Assembly (NCBI GenBank): GCA_963678675.1
Contig: OY783197.1
Location: 778,400 to 842,399 of the forward strand
Source of the DNA: Xiphydria camelus
Lineage: Eukaryota > Arthropoda > Insecta > Hymenoptera > Xiphydriidae
Direction of reading: 5' to 3'
Length of the DNA stretch: 64,000 nt
A model generated the notes under the pieces. It saw nothing but the letters and a program-made list of their open reading frames with translations. It was not told the DNA's origin and searched no databases. This document shows, one piece after another, positions 63,201 to 64,000 of the stretch. Position numbers and translations under genes: made by a program. Within the stretch, counting starts at the first letter, position 1, and each line of letters starts with the position of its first letter.

Positions 63201-64000
63201 AAGAATCTTACTGTAGGACTCTATATATGAATATAATAGGATTAAATACTTATAAAAATTTTATAATAGAATTCTATAATAAGAATCTAGTAGGATTCAA
63301 TACTTGTAGAAATTTTATAATAGGATTCTATAATAAGAATCTTACTGTAGGACTCTATATATGAATATAATAGGATTAAATACTTATAAAAATTTTATAA
63401 TAGAATTCTATAATAAGAATCTTACTGTAGGTCTCTATAATAAGAATCTAGTAGGATTAAATACTTATACAAATTTTATAATAGAATTCTATAATAAGAA
63501 TCTTACTGTAGGACTCTATATATGAATATAATAGGATTAAATACTTATAAAAATTTTATAATAGAATTCTATAATAAGAATCTTACTGTAGGACTCTATA
63601 TATGAATATAATAGGATTAAATACTTATAAAAATTTTATAATAGAATTCTATAATAAGAATCTTACTGTAGGACTCTATGATAAGAATCTATAGTAGGAT
63701 TCAATACTTATAAAAATTTTATAATAGAATTCTATAATAAGAATCTTATAGTAGGACTCTATATATGAATATAATAGGATTAAATACTTATAAAAATTTT
63801 ATAATAGAATTCTATAATAAGAATCTTACTGTAGGACTCTATATATGAATATAATAGGATTAAATACTTATAAAAATTTTATAATAGAATTCTATAATAA
63901 GAATCTTAGTGTAGGACTCTATATATGAATATAATAGGATTAAATACTTATAAAAATTTTATAACAGAATTCTATAATAAGAATCTTACTGTAGGACTCT
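57221..64000 (+). repeat. Rearranged last higher-order unit (4042-bp offset)
   Basis: From about 57,240 the third unit loses its 9003-bp register: one ~80-bp monomer is missing, then a junction follows at about 57.62-57.68 kb. From there the sequence matches 34.98 kb onwards (57,714 to 35,018; lag 22,696). Relative to the preceding unit, landmarks repeat at 4042 bp (55,857 to 59,899; 56,881 to 60,923). After about 61.3 kb the order changes again, with monomers like those at 41.3 kb and 22.1 kb (AATAGAATTTTATAATAAG). The block runs off the window end. Confidence 0.8.

Larger units (their letters stand above)
16391..64000 (+). repeat. Satellite DNA array, 80/81-bp monomer, at least 47.6 kb
   Basis: The array is continuous, in one orientation and open at the right end of the window. 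The most common monomer reads GGATTAAATACTTATAAAAA, then TTTTATAATAGAATTCTATA, ATAAGAATCTTACTGTAGGA and CTCTATATATGAATATAATA (80 bp, 14 G/C). The alternative last part CTCTATAATAAGAATCTAGTA gives 81 bp. A 54-bp form lacks the ACTGTAGGACTC module. Most monomers have an EcoRI site (GAATTC) at the centre of a near-palindrome. CpG is absent from the consensus and occurs only in rare variants. At 80 bp per unit this is on the order of 600 monomers. It is not similar to a telomeric TTAGG repeat. A centromeric or heterochromatic location is plausible but unproven. Confidence 0.97.

Noticed and set aside
16391..64000. A CRISPR-like array of repeats and spacers.
   Set aside because: The whole monomer repeats with no unique spacers, units abut directly, no cas genes are present and the context is eukaryotic.

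Overview
The window looks like non-coding nuclear DNA from an insect. I see no intact conventional protein-coding gene, rRNA or tRNA. The insect call, perhaps Hymenoptera such as an ant, is inference. It rests on a relic of Tc1/mariner transposase, TTAA-flanked and other short inverted-repeat MITEs, long (CT)n and (CA)n runs, CpG-rich non-coding sequence beside AT-rich satellite, and a GGTTAGGTTTG motif next to the satellite edge. No host gene confirms it.

Layout. (1) 1-4485 and 9854-14695 are two direct copies of one non-coding duplicon. It carries a perfect 30-bp-arm hairpin, a 26-bp palindrome, a C8/G10 hairpin, paralogous tandem halves and a long inverted repeat of about 140-bp arms. Copy 2 has one more internal tandem subunit of about 370 bp. 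By eye the first ~2.7 kb of the copies is almost identical and the remainder clearly more diverged. Near the right end of both copies there is a small two-exon open frame (65 codons if spliced) whose reading frame survives in both. (2) 4486-9710, between the copies, holds a decayed tandem repeat (about 4.9-7.06 kb) interrupted by three different MITEs, then unassigned DNA with a 107-bp (TC)n tract and three evenly spaced splice-acceptor-like motifs. (3) 14696-16390 holds unassigned repeats, a second copy of one MITE family and a head-to-head palindromic Tc1/mariner relic encoding two opposed C-terminal transposase fragments. (4) 16391-64000 is one uninterrupted satellite array of at least 47.6 kb that runs off the window.

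The satellite is the main discovery. The basic monomer is 80/81 bp, about 82% A+T, with no CpG in its consensus and an EcoRI site in most monomers. The 81-bp form is itself three related ~27-bp modules, and 54-bp forms lack one module. The left edge is heterogeneous with short higher-order periods (300, 1493, 1984 bp). Further in, several larger repeats appear (818, 4088 bp), and from about 35 kb a 9003-bp higher-order unit repeats with no difference found at the landmarks I compared. An internal 648-bp (8 x 81) duplication occurs in one unit, and a final unit is shortened to a 4042-bp offset. This gives a nested history of 27 bp -> 81 bp -> kilobase blocks -> 9 kb. The many open frames of 61-108 codons in the array are a by-product of the 81-bp period being divisible by three; they are not annotated as genes.
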